Assembly (NCBI RefSeq): GCF_009379765.1
Contig: NZ_WHTD01000002.1
Coordinates: 1 to 64,000, forward strand
Length of the DNA stretch: 64,000 nucleotides
Source of the DNA: Actinophytocola sp.
GTDB lineage: Bacteria; Actinomycetota; Actinomycetes; Mycobacteriales; Pseudonocardiaceae
Reading direction: 5' to 3'
Shown: positions 28,746-40,195 of the stretch, in pieces
Numbering within the stretch: position 1 is the stretch's first letter
Layout of the letters: every line of letters starts with the position of its first letter
Notes under the pieces: model-generated
Database searches by the model: none
What the model saw: only the letters and a program-made list of their open reading frames with translations
Told to the model about the DNA's origin: nothing
Translations under genes and position numbers: made by a program

Positions 28746-29751
28746 GGCTCGAACACCACCCGGGCGGTGACGCGGCCGGCGAGGACGTCGGAGATGGCGT
28801 CGTTGATCTCGTCGAGCTTGCGGACCTCGACGTCGACCTTCGTGCGGCCGGCGGCGTGCAGGTGGAAGACCTCGGCAAGGTCCACGCGGGTGCCGACGAT
28901 CGACCCGATGACGGAGATGCCGCCAAGGACGGTCTCGAACACGGGCAGCCGCATGATGTTGTCCTTGGGCAGCGACACCAGCACCAGCCGGCCACCGCGC
29001 CGCAGCGCGGCATGCGCCTGCTCGAGCACCACCGGCGTCGCGGCGAGCACCACGGCCACGTCCGCGCCACCCAACTCACGGATCGCGGTGACCGGGTCGG
29101 TCTCCGCCGCGTTCACGGTGTGGTCGGCCCCGAGTTCGGTGGCGAGCGCGAGCTTGGCCTCGGTCACGTCGACGGCGACGGTCACGGCACCGAAGATCCG
29201 CGCGTACTGCAACGCGAGGTGACCGAGCCCGCCGATACCGAAGATGGCCGCCCGCTCGGTGGGCCGCAGCCCGGACACCTTGATGGCCTTGTAGGTGGTG
29301 ACACCGGCACAGGTCAGCGGTGCGGCGTCCCGCGAGCTGACGCCCTCGGGCACGCACACGACGTGACTGGCGTACGCGACGGCGTACTCGGCGTGTGCGC
29401 CGTCGATGCCATAGCCGGTGTTGACCTGCGACTCGCAGAGCGCCTCCCGACCGTCCACACAGTACCCACAGCCTCCGCAGGCGTAGCCGAGCCACGGAAC
29501 GGCGACGCGATCCCCCACTGCGACCCCGGTCACCCGGCTACCGATCCGCTCGACCACGCCGACGCCCTCGTGCCCGGCACGAACGGCGGCGTCGGTTTGA
29601 GCGGCCAGTCTCCACGTGCCGCATGGATGTCGGTGTGGCACAACCCGCTCGCCACAACGCGCACCAGCACCTGGTCGTCAGCCGGCTCGGGCACGGCCCG
29701 GTCCAGGATCTCCAGCGGTCGGTCGAACGCCGTCACGACTGCTGCCTTCAT
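28742..29751 (-). pseudogene. Zinc alcohol dehydrogenase, interrupted by one apparent -1 frameshift
   Basis: The frame from ATG 29751 (GGAGGAGG upstream) gives MKAAVVTAFDRPLEI, the catalytic-zinc Cys in GLCHTD and PPFVPG. The continuing GHEGVGVVERIG, the structural-zinc cluster CGGCGYC and the NAD fold GIGGLGHLALQYA lie in another frame down to 28742. One missing base in the G run at about 29573-29575 explains the break, giving a normal ~336-residue AdhA/AdhP-type enzyme. First gene of the operon ending in devS, with two DevR-like boxes 76-124 nt upstream. It would regenerate NAD by reducing aldehydes. A sequencing error is more likely than decay because both parts are well conserved. Confidence 0.85.
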
Positions 29752-29826
29752 CACGCCTCCTCCTTCGTCTGACACAAGCTTTGCCGCACAAGGAGTTCCT
29801 GATCAGAGGCGGAGGCAACGCCTGCG

Positions 29827-29840
29827 CTGGCGAAGGTCCC
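29827..29840. promoter_or_regulatory. DevR-like box upstream of ADH-devS operon
   Basis: CTGGCGAAGGTCCC, 11 of 14 to GGGCCGAAGGTCCC, 76 nt upstream of the ADH start and 22 nt from the stronger box at 29862 (tandem pair). Confidence 0.52.
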
Positions 29841-29861
29841 GCGAGGAGTCCCCGCCGAACC

Positions 29862-29875
29862 GGGACCTTCGGCCG
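29862..29875. promoter_or_regulatory. DevR-like box upstream of ADH-devS operon
   Basis: GGGACCTTCGGCCG, 13 of 14 to the consensus, 111 nt upstream of the ADH start. The 405-nt gene-free stretch 29752-30156 holds this pair and one further box; no other feature is evident in it. Confidence 0.62.
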
Positions 29876-30063
29876 TGTCTCATCGCACGGCGGCGAGCCA
29901 TGGTCGGCCATGACCACGTGCGGGCGACTCCACGGCCGTCCGGCCTATGGCGCGTAGTGCCTTGTCCGCCTCGACGAGCACGAAACCGACCGCGCCCGAT
30001 CCCAGGCACAGCGTTCCTCCTCCGTTGTCCCTCCAGCCTCACCGGCCGGGGCCGCGCCTGACA

Positions 30064-30077
30064 GGGACGGAAGTCCC
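30064..30077. promoter_or_regulatory. DevR-like box upstream of CBS-BON gene
   Basis: GGGACGGAAGTCCC, perfect GGGAC/GTCCC half-sites, 80 nt upstream of the ATG at 30157. Confidence 0.62.
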
Positions 30078-30156
30078 CGCCACCCCGGGCCAACAGACCG
30101 CAGCGAGGACGGCCCGCCCGGCCGCACGCTGAGGGCAGGAAGTGGAGGAGGTCGCG

Positions 30157-30879
30157 ATGAGCCACCGGAAAGTCAAGAACGTGATGAGCACGGACGTCGC
30201 CACAGTGCGGGAGGGCACGCCGTTCAAGGACGTCGCCCGCGCACTCGCCCGGCGGGATGTGAGCGCCCTGCCCGTTGTCGACCAGGACGGCCGTGTGCTG
30301 GGCGTGGTGTCCGAGGCAGACCTGCTGATCAAGCAGGGCACACAGGAGATCGAGTTCTCCCGCTCGCTGCTGAGCTGGTGGCGGGACCGGCGCCACGCGC
30401 GCCGCGCCGCCGCGACCACGGCCGGTCAGCTGATGAGCAAGCCTGCGATCACCGTCAACGCTGCCTCGACCGTCGCCGGCGCGGCACGGCTACTGACCGA
30501 GCACAACATCAAGCGCCTGCCGGTCGTCGACGAGACCGGCACGCTGGTCGGCATCGTCAGCCGCAAGGACCTGCTGACCGTGTTCCTCCGCAAGGACGAG
30601 AACATCCGCGACGAGATCGTCGAGCATGTCTTCGAGCACGGCATCGGCATGGCCGTCAACCCGGCCACGGTCACCGTCGACGTCCACAACGGCGAGGTCA
30701 CCCTCACCGGCCAACTGGACCTGAAGAGCCAACTCTCCCTGGTCGAGGACATGACCCACCACATCGACGGCGTGGTCGACGTGACCGTCTCGATGACCTA
30801 CCGCCACGACGACACCCGCGACCACCGCATCCCCGGTGACATGACGATCGACATCACCCAGCCACCACGCGTCCGGTAG
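30157..30879 (+). CDS. CBS-domain pair with C-terminal BON domain
   Basis: 240 residues, MSHRKVKNVMSTDVATVREG, ATG at 30157 behind AGGAGG. CBS1 about 5-65, a basic linker (SWWRDRRHARRAA), CBS2 about 90-150 (AGQLMSKPAITVN, GIVSRKDLL), BON about 165-230 (VTVDVHNGEVTLTG). Same architecture as the proteins at 12863 and 13546. Monocistronic behind its own box. Its end overlaps the convergent gene at 30854 by 26 nt. Confidence 0.9.
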   Translation: MSHRKVKNVMSTDVATVREGTPFKDVARALARRDVSALPVVDQDGRVLGVVSEADLLIKQGTQEIEFSRSLLSWWRDRRHARRAAATTAGQLMSKPAITVNAASTVAGAARLLTEHNIKRLPVVDETGTLVGIVSRKDLLTVFLRKDENIRDEIVEHVFEHGIGMAVNPATVTVDVHNGEVTLTGQLDLKSQLSLVEDMTHHIDGVVDVTVSMTYRHDDTRDHRIPGDMTIDITQPPRVR

Positions 30880-31165
30880 GACATACGCTGGCCACGTCAC
30901 AGCGTGCCCACGTCAGTGTGGTGATCGTGTCGGCGGCGATGGCCGCAGTGATCGCGAGGTCCTCCGCGGCGGCGGCCGCCTGCTCGACGATCGCGGTGAT
31001 GTGACGGTCCTCCGCGAGCGGCAGCGTCGCTGTCGCGAGACGGCTATGGAGGTCGTCGAGCACCGTCGTGAAGTTCTCGGCCTGAGCGGCGATGTAGCGG
31101 AGGCGAACGGTGTCAACCGAGTGGTCGGTTCGGATTCTGGTGGATAGGGCGGTTCGGTCGGTCAT
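30854..31165 (-). CDS. Hypothetical helical protein
   Basis: 103 residues, MTDRTALSTRIRTDHSVDTV, ATG at 31165 with GGGAGG 6 nt upstream. Mostly Ala/Thr-rich amphipathic helix (LATATLPLAEDRHITAIVEQ, AAAAAEDLAITAAIAADTIT), with no signal peptide or membrane segment. I recognise no family. A DevR-like box lies 56 nt upstream, so it is probably a real, co-regulated small protein. Its tail overlaps the CBS-BON gene. Confidence 0.62.
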   Translation of the reverse strand: MTDRTALSTRIRTDHSVDTVRLRYIAAQAENFTTVLDDLHSRLATATLPLAEDRHITAIVEQAAAAAEDLAITAAIAADTITTLTWARCDVASVCPTGRVVAG

Positions 31166-31220
31166 GGTGATCCTCCCGTGGCCGAACCACATCGTTATCA
31201 AGCCGACCGGTGTCGGGTAG

Positions 31221-31234
31221 GGACCGAAAGTCAC
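31221..31234. promoter_or_regulatory. DevR-like box, divergent promoter
   Basis: GGGACCGAAAGTCA, with an intact left half and AGTC on the right. It lies 56 nt upstream of the helical protein gene and 61 nt upstream of the GNAT gene. Confidence 0.55.
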
Positions 31235-31294
31235 CGGCAGGCCGGGTCGAAAGATCTACCGGGGCGGTTCAGACGAAGGAGGAAGGCGACGAAC

Positions 31295-31909
31295 ATGTGC
31301 CCCCACGGAAGCCTGTGTGAGATGACCACACGACCACTGCGGAATGGCGAGCCGCCGGAGGGCTACCCGGTGGCCTTCGAACGATGGCTGCGGTTGCGGG
31401 ACGGGCGGTACGTGTGGGTGCGACCGATCCTGCCGTCCGACGCACCGGAACTGGCCGAGGCGATCCGCACCGCCGACCCTGACACGTTGCGCCGCCGGTT
31501 CCTCGGCTCGCCACCGCGACTCACACCCAAGCTGCTGAGGTGGCTGACCACCGTCGACTACGAGCGCCGCCTCGCCCTTGTCGCACTCGACCCGGCGACC
31601 GGGCGCGGGATCGCGATCGCCCGTTTCGAGCCGCTGCAGGAGGAAGGGGTCGCGGAGATCGCCGTCGCGGTCGACCCGGCGTGGCGGCGCGTCGGGTTGG
31701 CCACCATGCTCGTCGAACTGCTGGCCGAGGCCGCGCTGGAGCGGGGCTTTCACTCCTTCGGCGCCTCGTACCTGGCCCAGAACCGCCCGATCGAGGCGAT
31801 GCTCACGCATGCCGGAGGCGGCGCCAAACTCCTGATCTCGCACGGCGTCGCCGAACTCGCCGTCGATCTCGACCACGAGAGGACCATCCGGGCCGGCGGT
31901 CACCACTGA
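31295..31909 (+). CDS. GNAT-family acetyltransferase
   Basis: 204 residues. LRDGRYVWVRPILPSDAPEL starts the GNAT fold, and the acetyl-CoA loop is VDPAWRRVGLATMLVELLAE with ASYLAQNRPIEAML after it. The N-terminal domain of the synthetase fusion at 25474 has the same layout, so this is a stand-alone relative and may acetylate protein lysines or a small molecule (substrate unknown). Start ATG 31295 behind GGAGGAAGG with long spacing; ATG 31322 is possible. The end overlaps the convergent protease gene by 10 nt. Confidence 0.82.
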   Translation: MCPHGSLCEMTTRPLRNGEPPEGYPVAFERWLRLRDGRYVWVRPILPSDAPELAEAIRTADPDTLRRRFLGSPPRLTPKLLRWLTTVDYERRLALVALDPATGRGIAIARFEPLQEEGVAEIAVAVDPAWRRVGLATMLVELLAEAALERGFHSFGASYLAQNRPIEAMLTHAGGGAKLLISHGVAELAVDLDHERTIRAGGHH

Positions 31910-33060
31910 GTGGGGCCGGTCGGCTGGACCGGCCGGTGGCCGAGCCGGGCGAGCTCCACCGCACGCATGATGTCGGCGGTGGTGAGGATGCCGACCAGGA
32001 CGTGGTTCTCCACGACCACGAACGCACTGTTCGTGCGCGGGGCGGCCCGGCGCAGCACGTCGGCGAGTGGTTCGCCGGCCCGTACCGTCGTGTCCGGGTC
32101 GAGCGGGCGGGCCGCGTCGTGCAGCCGGGTCTGCCGCTGGCTCTGGGCACGTGTGCTTGCCAGGTCGGCCAGGCTGACCAGACCGGTGGGCTTGCCGTCG
32201 AAGCTCTGCACTGGGAAGACGCGGTGCCGTATGCCGGCGGTGGCCACGTGGTCGGCGAACGCGTCGATGGTCCACCAGCCGGGCGCGACGACCGGGTCAG
32301 GTGTCATCACGTCACGGACGCGGACGCCCTCGAGTCCGGCGAGGACCTGTGCCTGCTGACCTTCGGTGGACGCGGCGCTCGCGACGAACCAGCCGATGAG
32401 GGCGAGCCACACGCCGCCGAGTGTGTCGCCGGCGAACAGTTCGGCGACGCCGAGCCCGACGAGCAGGTAGCCGAACAGTTGGCCAACCGCGGTGGCACGA
32501 ACCGTGGCGCGTTCCTTGTCGCCGGACCGGTGCCACAGCCATGCGTGCAGCAGGCGGCCGCCATCCAGCGGGGCAGCGGGTAGCAGGTTGAACACACCGA
32601 GCACGAGGTTGGCCACGGCCAGCCAGGCGAAGCCGGTGACCGGCAACCCGCCCAACCAGGCCGGGCTCATGATCATCGTGACGAGCATGAACAGTCCACT
32701 GAGGACGATGCTAACGGCGGGCCCGGCAACCGCGACGAGCGCGCTGGCTTTCGGGGTGCACGGCTCGTCGGTGAAGGTGGTGGCGCCGCCGAGCGCCCAC
32801 AACGTGATGCTCTTGACCCGAACGCCGAACCGGTGGGCCAGCACGGCGTGGGCAAGCTCGTGTCCCAGCAGGCAGGCGATCAGTGACATCGCGGCGGCGA
32901 GAGCGGTGAGCCAGTACGCCACCGCCGTGGCACCAGGCGCGGCCGCTGGCAGGATGTCTTGTGCCATCAGCACGGTCAGCAACGCCACGGTCAGCATGAC
33001 CGACCAGTGCGCGCGGATCGGGATGCCGGCGTAGCGGCCCAGCGGGATGGTGCCGTTCAT
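31900..33060 (-). CDS. Rip3-like M50 site-2 protease with CBS domains
   Basis: 386 residues. Membrane zinc metalloprotease with HELAH (His67, Glu68, His71) in LLGHELAHAVLAHRF and the third zinc ligand in LLPAAPLDGGRLLH (about residue 165), around six membrane helices, then two CBS motifs (about 245-370; VRVRDVMTPDPVVAPG). This matches Rip3 (Rv2625c), DosR-induced in mycobacteria. Site-2 proteases cleave membrane-bound regulators such as anti-sigma factors; the target here is unknown. GGAGG 8 nt before the ATG. Two DevR-like boxes lie 67-102 nt upstream, shared with the V-ATPase operon. Confidence 0.92.
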   Translation of the reverse strand: MNGTIPLGRYAGIPIRAHWSVMLTVALLTVLMAQDILPAAAPGATAVAYWLTALAAAMSLIACLLGHELAHAVLAHRFGVRVKSITLWALGGATTFTDEPCTPKASALVAVAGPAVSIVLSGLFMLVTMIMSPAWLGGLPVTGFAWLAVANLVLGVFNLLPAAPLDGGRLLHAWLWHRSGDKERATVRATAVGQLFGYLLVGLGVAELFAGDTLGGVWLALIGWFVASAASTEGQQAQVLAGLEGVRVRDVMTPDPVVAPGWWTIDAFADHVATAGIRHRVFPVQSFDGKPTGLVSLADLASTRAQSQRQTRLHDAARPLDPDTTVRAGEPLADVLRRAAPRTNSAFVVVENHVLVGILTTADIMRAVELARLGHRPVQPTGPTQW

Positions 33061-33126
33061 GGTTCGGCCTCCGTTCCGCACTCGTGTCCTACCAGCCACG
33101 GTCGCTCCCGTAGCAAGTGCGGGGGA

Positions 33127-33140
33127 GGGCTGAAGGTCCC
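33127..33140. promoter_or_regulatory. DevR-like box between rip3-like gene and V-ATPase operon
   Basis: GGGCTGAAGGTCCC, 13 of 14 to the consensus complement, 67 nt upstream of the protease start and 108 nt upstream of the first V-ATPase gene. Confidence 0.63.
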
Positions 33141-33148
33141 TACACCGC

Positions 33149-33162
33149 GGGGACTTCGTCTC
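33149..33162. promoter_or_regulatory. Second DevR-like box before V-ATPase operon
   Basis: GGGGACTTCGTCTC, a GGGAC and TTCG match with a one-base shorter spacer, 86 nt upstream of the first V-ATPase gene. It forms a tandem pair with 33127. Confidence 0.48.
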
Positions 33163-33247
33163 TGGCCGGTCCTCCACTCACGGGCAGAGCATCGGAGCAG
33201 ATGCTCCACCTCTTGGCGAGCAGACACCCCTCGGCGAAGGGCTGGCG

Positions 33248-33694
33248 ATGGCAGGCCTGCGTGACACCCTGAACCGGTTTCGGCCGGCGGCCGCTCCCGG
33301 TGCGCCTGGGCGACGTGGGGTGCCTGCTGACCGAGCCGCTGAGCGGGAATCGGAACTCACTTCACTGTTCGCCGCCCTTGCCGAGACCGAACAGAAAGCC
33401 GAGGAGATCCGGCAGCGAGCCACGGTCGAGGCCGACCGCGTGCGAAAGGACGCGAGACTGCAGGCCGAGGCGGTGGTGGCCGAGGCGCGGCTGCGGGCCG
33501 AGGCATTGCGGTCCGCAGCCGCCGCACACACCAGGGCTTCGGCCGAGCGGGAGCGTGTGCGGGCACGGCAGGCCACGCTGAACATGACCGAGCAGCAGGG
33601 ACACCGCACCGCCGAACGGTTGCCGGGTCTCGTCGCCCGTGCCGTTTCACTGGCGGTGGACGAACTCAGTACCACCCGGGCAGGGTCGCCATGA
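33248..33694 (+). CDS. V/A-type ATPase peripheral-stalk subunit G/H-like
   Basis: 148 residues, predicted almost entirely coiled coil from residue 30 (AERESELTSLFAALAETEQK, EEIRQRATVEADRVRKDARL). The alternating Ala/Glu/Arg helix and position as first gene of the operon fit the H/G subunit, which pairs with subunit E in the peripheral stator. Start ATG 33248 with AAGGG upstream. Its TGA overlaps the next ATG. Assignment rests on context and helix pattern. Confidence 0.72.
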   Translation: MAGLRDTLNRFRPAAAPGAPGRRGVPADRAAERESELTSLFAALAETEQKAEEIRQRATVEADRVRKDARLQAEAVVAEARLRAEALRSAAAAHTRASAERERVRARQATLNMTEQQGHRTAERLPGLVARAVSLAVDELSTTRAGSP

Positions 33695-34603
33695 CCGGGG
33701 GCGCCGGCTGGGTGGCCGGAGATGTGCGGGGTAGGGCGTTGTTGAGCCGCCGGCTCGGGGCGGATGGTGCGCGCCGGCTCGCGGCGAGCCCGTCGCTGGC
33801 GACCGCGGTTGCCACGCTGGCCGCTGGGCCGTACGGACGGACGGTGCACACCCGCCAGCAGCTGGCCGAAGTGGAGTACGCGGTGGGCGCCGCCGCGCTC
33901 TGGCACCTGCGGGTGCTCGCCGGCTGGCAGCCGCGTGCCGGTGCCGAAATCGTCCGGCAGTTGGCTGGCTGGTTCGAGCTCGCGAACGTCGTGGAGCACA
34001 CCCGCGAGCTCGCGGGGCTGCCGGCCGGTCCGCGGTACACGCTCGGCCGGCTCACCACCGCATGGTCGCGGCTGATGGCCACGGGAACCGGCACGGAACT
34101 GCGCGAGGTGCTCGCGACCACCTCATGGGACGACCCCGGAGCGGCCACCCCCGCGGCCGTCGCGGCGTCGATGGAACTGTCCTGGGCCGCTCGGGTCGCG
34201 GCGGCCGTGCCGGAGGCACGTGCGTGGGCGGAGGGTGGCGCGGCGCTGGTGATCGCACGAACCCGGTTCGCCATGTTCGAGGAGCTGCCCGAGCCCGTGG
34301 CGGTCCGGGCGAACGTCCTGCTCGGTCCGGCGGCCACCGCGAGCACCTGGGAGGACTACGTCGACGGCCTGCACACCGACGCGCGCTGGCCGTTCGCCGG
34401 CAGCACCGGGCCGGACGACCTGTGGCATGCCGAGCTGGGCTGGTGGGCGCGGGTCGAGCGGGACGCCGCCGCATTGCTGTCCGCGCCAAGAGCCGGGCGC
34501 GGCCCGGTCGTCGGCATCGTCGCGTACCTCGCCCTTGACGCGTGGCGGGCGCGAGCCGCGCTCCAGGTCGCCGCACGTGGTGGCCAGCCGGAGGAGGCGT
34601 TCG

Positions 34604-34617
<14 letters not shown>
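33691..34617 (+). CDS. atpC: V/A-type ATPase subunit C (central-stalk cap, d/AC39-like)
   Basis: 308 residues, predicted helical, with GWVAGDVRGRALLSRRLGAD at the start and repeated Trp-containing helices (LAGWFELANVVEHTRELAG), matching the funnel-shaped C subunit that couples the rotor ring to the central stalk. Divergent, as is usual for this subunit, but its place between H and I in the operon supports it. ATGA overlap with the upstream gene; its end overlaps the subunit I start by 14 nt. Confidence 0.75.
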
Positions 34618-36404
<1,787 letters not shown>

Positions 36405-36405
<1 letters not shown>

Positions 36406-36623
36406 TGGCGACCGTCGCGGTGATTGGCGAGCGGGCCCTGGTTCGCGGCTGGTCGCTGGCCGGCGCGGTCGTGGCCGGCACCGACGACGCCGACCAGGTG
36501 CGCTCGGCGTGGCGGTCGCTCGACCGCGACGTGGCGGTTGTCGTGCTCACCCCGGCCGCGGCGGAGATCCTTGCGGACGAGCTGACACACGACTGGCCGC
36601 TGACGGTGGTGATGCCGTCATGA
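36405..36623 (+). CDS. atpF: V/A-type ATPase subunit F
   Basis: 72 residues, shorter than usual (about 100). MATVAVIGERALVRGWSLAG, VVVLTPAAAEIL and WPLTVVMPS fit the Rossmann-like core of subunit F in the central rotor, which regulates ATP hydrolysis. The C-terminal regulatory helix found in longer homologues is missing. The start overlaps the K stop by one base (TGATG) and its own stop overlaps the E start (ATGA). Confidence 0.8.
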
Positions 36624-37132
36624 CGGAGCTGACCACAGCCCTGCAGCCGTTGCGGGACGCACTGCTGCGGCGCGCGGAAGCCGACGCCGAACGGACGCTG
36701 ACGCGGGCTCGCCAGGAGGCAGCCGAGGTCGTCGGTACCGCGGAGCGGGAGGCAGCGGAGCTGGCGGAACGGGCACGGTCGCAGGGCGAGGCGGAGGCCA
36801 AGGAGGTCCTCGCCACCATGCGGGCCAGGGCCCGTCGCGCTGTGCGGTCCGCCGACCTGACCGCCCGTGCCGCTGCCTACGAGAGATTGCGCACCGAGGT
36901 GGTCGCGGCCGTGCGACGGCTACGTGACGAGCCGGGCTACCCGCGCCTGCGGGAGCAGCTGGTAGCCGAGGTCCGGCGGCTCCTCGGCCCGGACGCCGAG
37001 ATTACCGATGCGCTGGGTGGCGGGGTGTACGGCCGGACCGCCGGCGCACGGGTGGACTGCTCGCTGGACGCCTTCGCCGAACGGGCTGTCGCCGCGCTCG
37101 GCCCGGAGCTGGACGGGTTGTGGGAACCATGA
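36620..37132 (+). CDS. atpE: V/A-type ATPase subunit E (peripheral stalk)
   Basis: 170 residues. A long N-terminal coiled coil (ALLRRAEADAERTLTRARQE, about 10-90) is followed by a globular C-terminal domain (GYPRLREQLVAEVRRLL, VDCSLDAFAERAVAAL), the normal E-subunit layout. It pairs with the G/H helix to form the stator stalk holding the A3B3 head. Starts in an ATGA overlap with subunit F and ends in an ATGA overlap with subunit A. Confidence 0.87.
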   Translation: MTELTTALQPLRDALLRRAEADAERTLTRARQEAAEVVGTAEREAAELAERARSQGEAEAKEVLATMRARARRAVRSADLTARAAAYERLRTEVVAAVRRLRDEPGYPRLREQLVAEVRRLLGPDAEITDALGGGVYGRTAGARVDCSLDAFAERAVAALGPELDGLWEP

Positions 37133-38834
37133 CCGCGTTGGTTCGGCGCGTGTCCGGTCCACTGGTCGAGCTGGACGTGGACACCGATCTGGCCATGCAC
37201 GAGATGGTCACGCTCGGGCCGGCCCGGATTCCGGGTGAGGTAGTGGCCATCCGGGACCGTGTGGTGACGGTGCAGGCGTACGAGTACACGGGCGGGCTCA
37301 TACCGGGGGCGCCGGCCGAGCCGGGCGGTCATCCGCTGTCCGCGCGGCTCGGGCCGGGCCTGCTCGGCCAGGTTTTCGACGGGCTGCTCCGCCCGCTGTC
37401 CATCGCACCGACGTTTCCTCCGACCCGGCGCCGGCACGACCACTGACAGCCGGACGTGGACCTTCGAGCTATGCGTGGCAACCGGCGACGAGGTCGACCC
37501 CGGCACAACGCTGGGAGAGGTGACCGGCGCCGGCCCGGTGCCCCATCGCGTCCTAGCGCCCGTCGCCGGCCCGGTCGAACTCCTTGCGAGCACAGGGAAC
37601 TCGGACACCGTCGTCGCCCGAGTGGCCGGCGCGGACGTGCGGCTGGTCGAGGAGTGGCCGGTGCGCCGGCCCCGGCCCTACCGGCGTCGCCTCGACGAGG
37701 TCGAGCCCCTGCACACCGGGCAGCGGGCACTGGACCTGCTCTTCCCGGTCACGCGCGGCGGCTCAGCGGCTGTTCCCGGCGGTTTCGGCACCGGCAAAAC
37801 GGTACTGCTGCAACAACTCGCGAAGTGGTGCGCCGCCGACGTGATCGTCTACGTCGGCTGCGGTGAGCGGGGCAACGAGCTGGCCGACGTGATGGCCGAC
37901 CTGTTCGCGCTGACCGACCCGCGCACCGGCGGCACACTCGCCGACCGCACGGTGGTCATCGCCAACACCTCGAACATGCCGATGATGGCCCGGGAAGCGA
38001 GTGTCCACACGGGAATGACCGTGGCGGAGTACTTCCGCGACATGGGGCATCACGTGGTGCTGATCGCCGACTCGACGTCCCGGTGGGCGGAGGCGTTGCG
38101 GGAGTTCGGTTCTCGCACCGGCGCGCTGCCCGCCGAGGAGGGTTATCCTCCCGAGTTGGCCTCCGCGCTGGCGGCGTTCTACGAGCGTGCCGGCGCGGTC
38201 GAGACGCTCGGTGGGCGGCACGGGTCGGTGACCGTGGTTGGCGCGGTGTCGCCGCCGGGCGGGGACATGACCGAGCCGGTGACCGCGCTGACCGAGCGGT
38301 TCGTCCGCTGCCGCTGGACGCTCGACCGCGAGCTGGCCTACGCCCGCCACTACCCGGCGGGTGTCCTGGTCCGGCTCGTTCTCCCGGGACGTCACCGCGA
38401 TCGGCGCCCACCACACCCGCCACGGCGATCCCGACTGGGCGACCCGGCGCGGCCGCGTGGTGGGGTTGCTCGCCGACGCTGACCGGCTCGCCGCGATCGC
38501 CGACCTCGTCGGGGTCGCCGCCCTGCCCGGGCACGAGCGCATGGTGCTGCTGGGCGCCCGCCTGATGCGCGAGGCCGTGCTGCAGCAGAGCGCGCTGTCC
38601 ACACAGGATGCGTTCTCGTCAGCGGCGAAGACGGCCGCGCTCGTCGACGCGGTCCTGGCCGTCGTTGACGCCGCGCAGGAGGCGGTGGCCGCCGGGACGC
38701 CGGCCGGGGAGCTGGAGGAGGTCGACTTCTCGCCGCTAGTGCGGGCCAGGGAGGAGACCGCACCGGACGATGTCGAGGCCGTGTGGGCCCATCGTGTCAG
38801 TGTTCTGGCGAACGTACGGGAGGTAGGTACATGA
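37129..38834 (+). pseudogene. atpA: V/A-type ATPase catalytic subunit A, interrupted by two apparent +1 indels
   Basis: Three consecutive frames together encode a ~567-residue catalytic A subunit. The first (from ATG 37129) has VRRVSGPLVELDV and GLLGQVFDGLLRPL. The second resumes FLRPGAG and carries the P-loop GGFGTGKTVLLQQL, VGCGERGNELADVM, SNMPMMAREAS and SRWAEALRE. The third resumes VSWSGSFSRDV to the end. One extra T in the TTT at 37414-37416 and one extra G in the GGG at 38359-38361 account for both breaks. All catalytic motifs and both operon overlaps are kept, so sequencing error is more likely than loss. Hydrolyses or makes ATP with subunit B. Confidence 0.9.
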
Positions 38835-40195
38835 TCGAGTACACCTCGGTGCGGGAGCTGCGTGGCCCGCTGCTCGTGCTGGACCGGCTCTCCGGGGTCG
38901 GCTGGGACGAGTTCGCCCGCATCCGCCTGGCCGGCGGGGAATGGCGGCACGGCCAGGTCCTCGAGGTCGACCGCGACCTCGCCGTGGTCGAGGTGCTGGA
39001 GGGCACCAGCGGCATGACCACCGGCGGCACCGGAGTCGAGTTCGCCGGCGAGCCACTGCACATCCCCGTCGGCACCGGCTGGCTCGGTCGGGTGTGCAAC
39101 GGCCGTGGCGAGCCGATCGACGGCGGCCCACCGATCCTGGGCGCCGAACGGGCGCCAGTGACCGGTTACCCGCTCAACCCGATCCGCCGTGAGCCGCCGG
39201 CCGACCCGGTGAGCACCGGGGTGTCGGTGATCGACGGCCTCACCACGCTCGTGCGCGGACAGAAACTGCCGGTGTTCTCCGTGCCCGGCCTGCCACACCT
39301 CGAACTCGCCACCCAGATCGCCGCACAGGCGAACGTCGGCGGCGAACCGTTCTCCGTCGTGTTCGCCGGCATGGGCCTCACCCGCGCCGACGCCGCACTG
39401 GTCCGGGACGGCCTCGAAGAACGGTCGGCGGCCGGCGAGCTGGTGCTGCTGCTCAACACCGCCGACGACCCCGTCATCGAGCGCATCATCACCCCGAGGG
39501 TCGCGCTGACCGTCGCCGAACACCTCGCATTTCACGGCGGACGGCACGTGCTGGTCGTGCTCACCGACATGACCAGCTACGCCGAAGCACTGCGCGAGGT
39601 CTCCGCCGCCCGCGACGAGATCCCCGCCAGGCGCGGCTACCCCGGCTACCTCTACAGCGACCTCGCCTCGCTGTACGAGCGCTGCGGCCGCATCCAAGGC
39701 GTGCCCGGCTCGGTGACCATCGTCCCGGTCCTCACCATGCCGGCCGGCGACCTCACCCACCCCGTCCCGGACCTCACCGGCTACATCACCGAAGGACAGA
39801 TCGTGCTGTCCGAGCAGGTCCACGCGACCGGCACCTACCCGCCCGTCGAGCCGCTGTCGTCACTGTCCCGGCTGATGCGGCACGGCGCCGGCCCCGGCCG
39901 CACCCGAGAGGACCACCTCGACATCGCCGCGCAACTGCTCGCCGCGCTGGCCAGAGCCCGCCAGGTACGGGAACTCGCCGACCTCGTCGGGGAGAGCGCG
40001 CTCAGCCGCACCGACCGGTGCTACCTGGACCTCGAAGAGGCTTTCCGCACCGAACTCGTCGACCAGCGACACGACGAGGCACGCAAGATCGACGACACCC
40101 TCGACCGCGCATGGCAGGTGTTGCTGCGGCTACCCCACCGCGAACTGACGATGCTCCCGGCAGAACTCGTTGCCACACACGGTGATCCACCATGA
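38831..40195 (+). CDS. atpB: V/A-type ATPase non-catalytic subunit B
   Basis: 454 residues, full length. YTSVRELRGPLLVLDRLSGV, GTGWLGRVCNGRGEPIDGGP, PVSTGVSVIDGLTTLVRGQK and LPVFSVPGLPHLELATQIAA (no P-loop, as expected for B), then VLVVLTDMTSYAEALREVSA and GYLYSDLASLYERCG. Forms the A3B3 hexamer. ATGA overlap with the end of subunit A and with the start of subunit D. Confidence 0.96.
   Translation: MIEYTSVRELRGPLLVLDRLSGVGWDEFARIRLAGGEWRHGQVLEVDRDLAVVEVLEGTSGMTTGGTGVEFAGEPLHIPVGTGWLGRVCNGRGEPIDGGPPILGAERAPVTGYPLNPIRREPPADPVSTGVSVIDGLTTLVRGQKLPVFSVPGLPHLELATQIAAQANVGGEPFSVVFAGMGLTRADAALVRDGLEERSAAGELVLLLNTADDPVIERIITPRVALTVAEHLAFHGGRHVLVVLTDMTSYAEALREVSAARDEIPARRGYPGYLYSDLASLYERCGRIQGVPGSVTIVPVLTMPAGDLTHPVPDLTGYITEGQIVLSEQVHATGTYPPVEPLSSLSRLMRHGAGPGRTREDHLDIAAQLLAALARARQVRELADLVGESALSRTDRCYLDLEEAFRTELVDQRHDEARKIDDTLDRAWQVLLRLPHRELTMLPAELVATHGDPP

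Noticed and set aside
37400-37480. Programmed ribosomal frameshifting in atpA
   Set aside because: No slippery heptamer with downstream structure is evident, and the same gene has a second indel in a G run; error is simpler, though not excluded.
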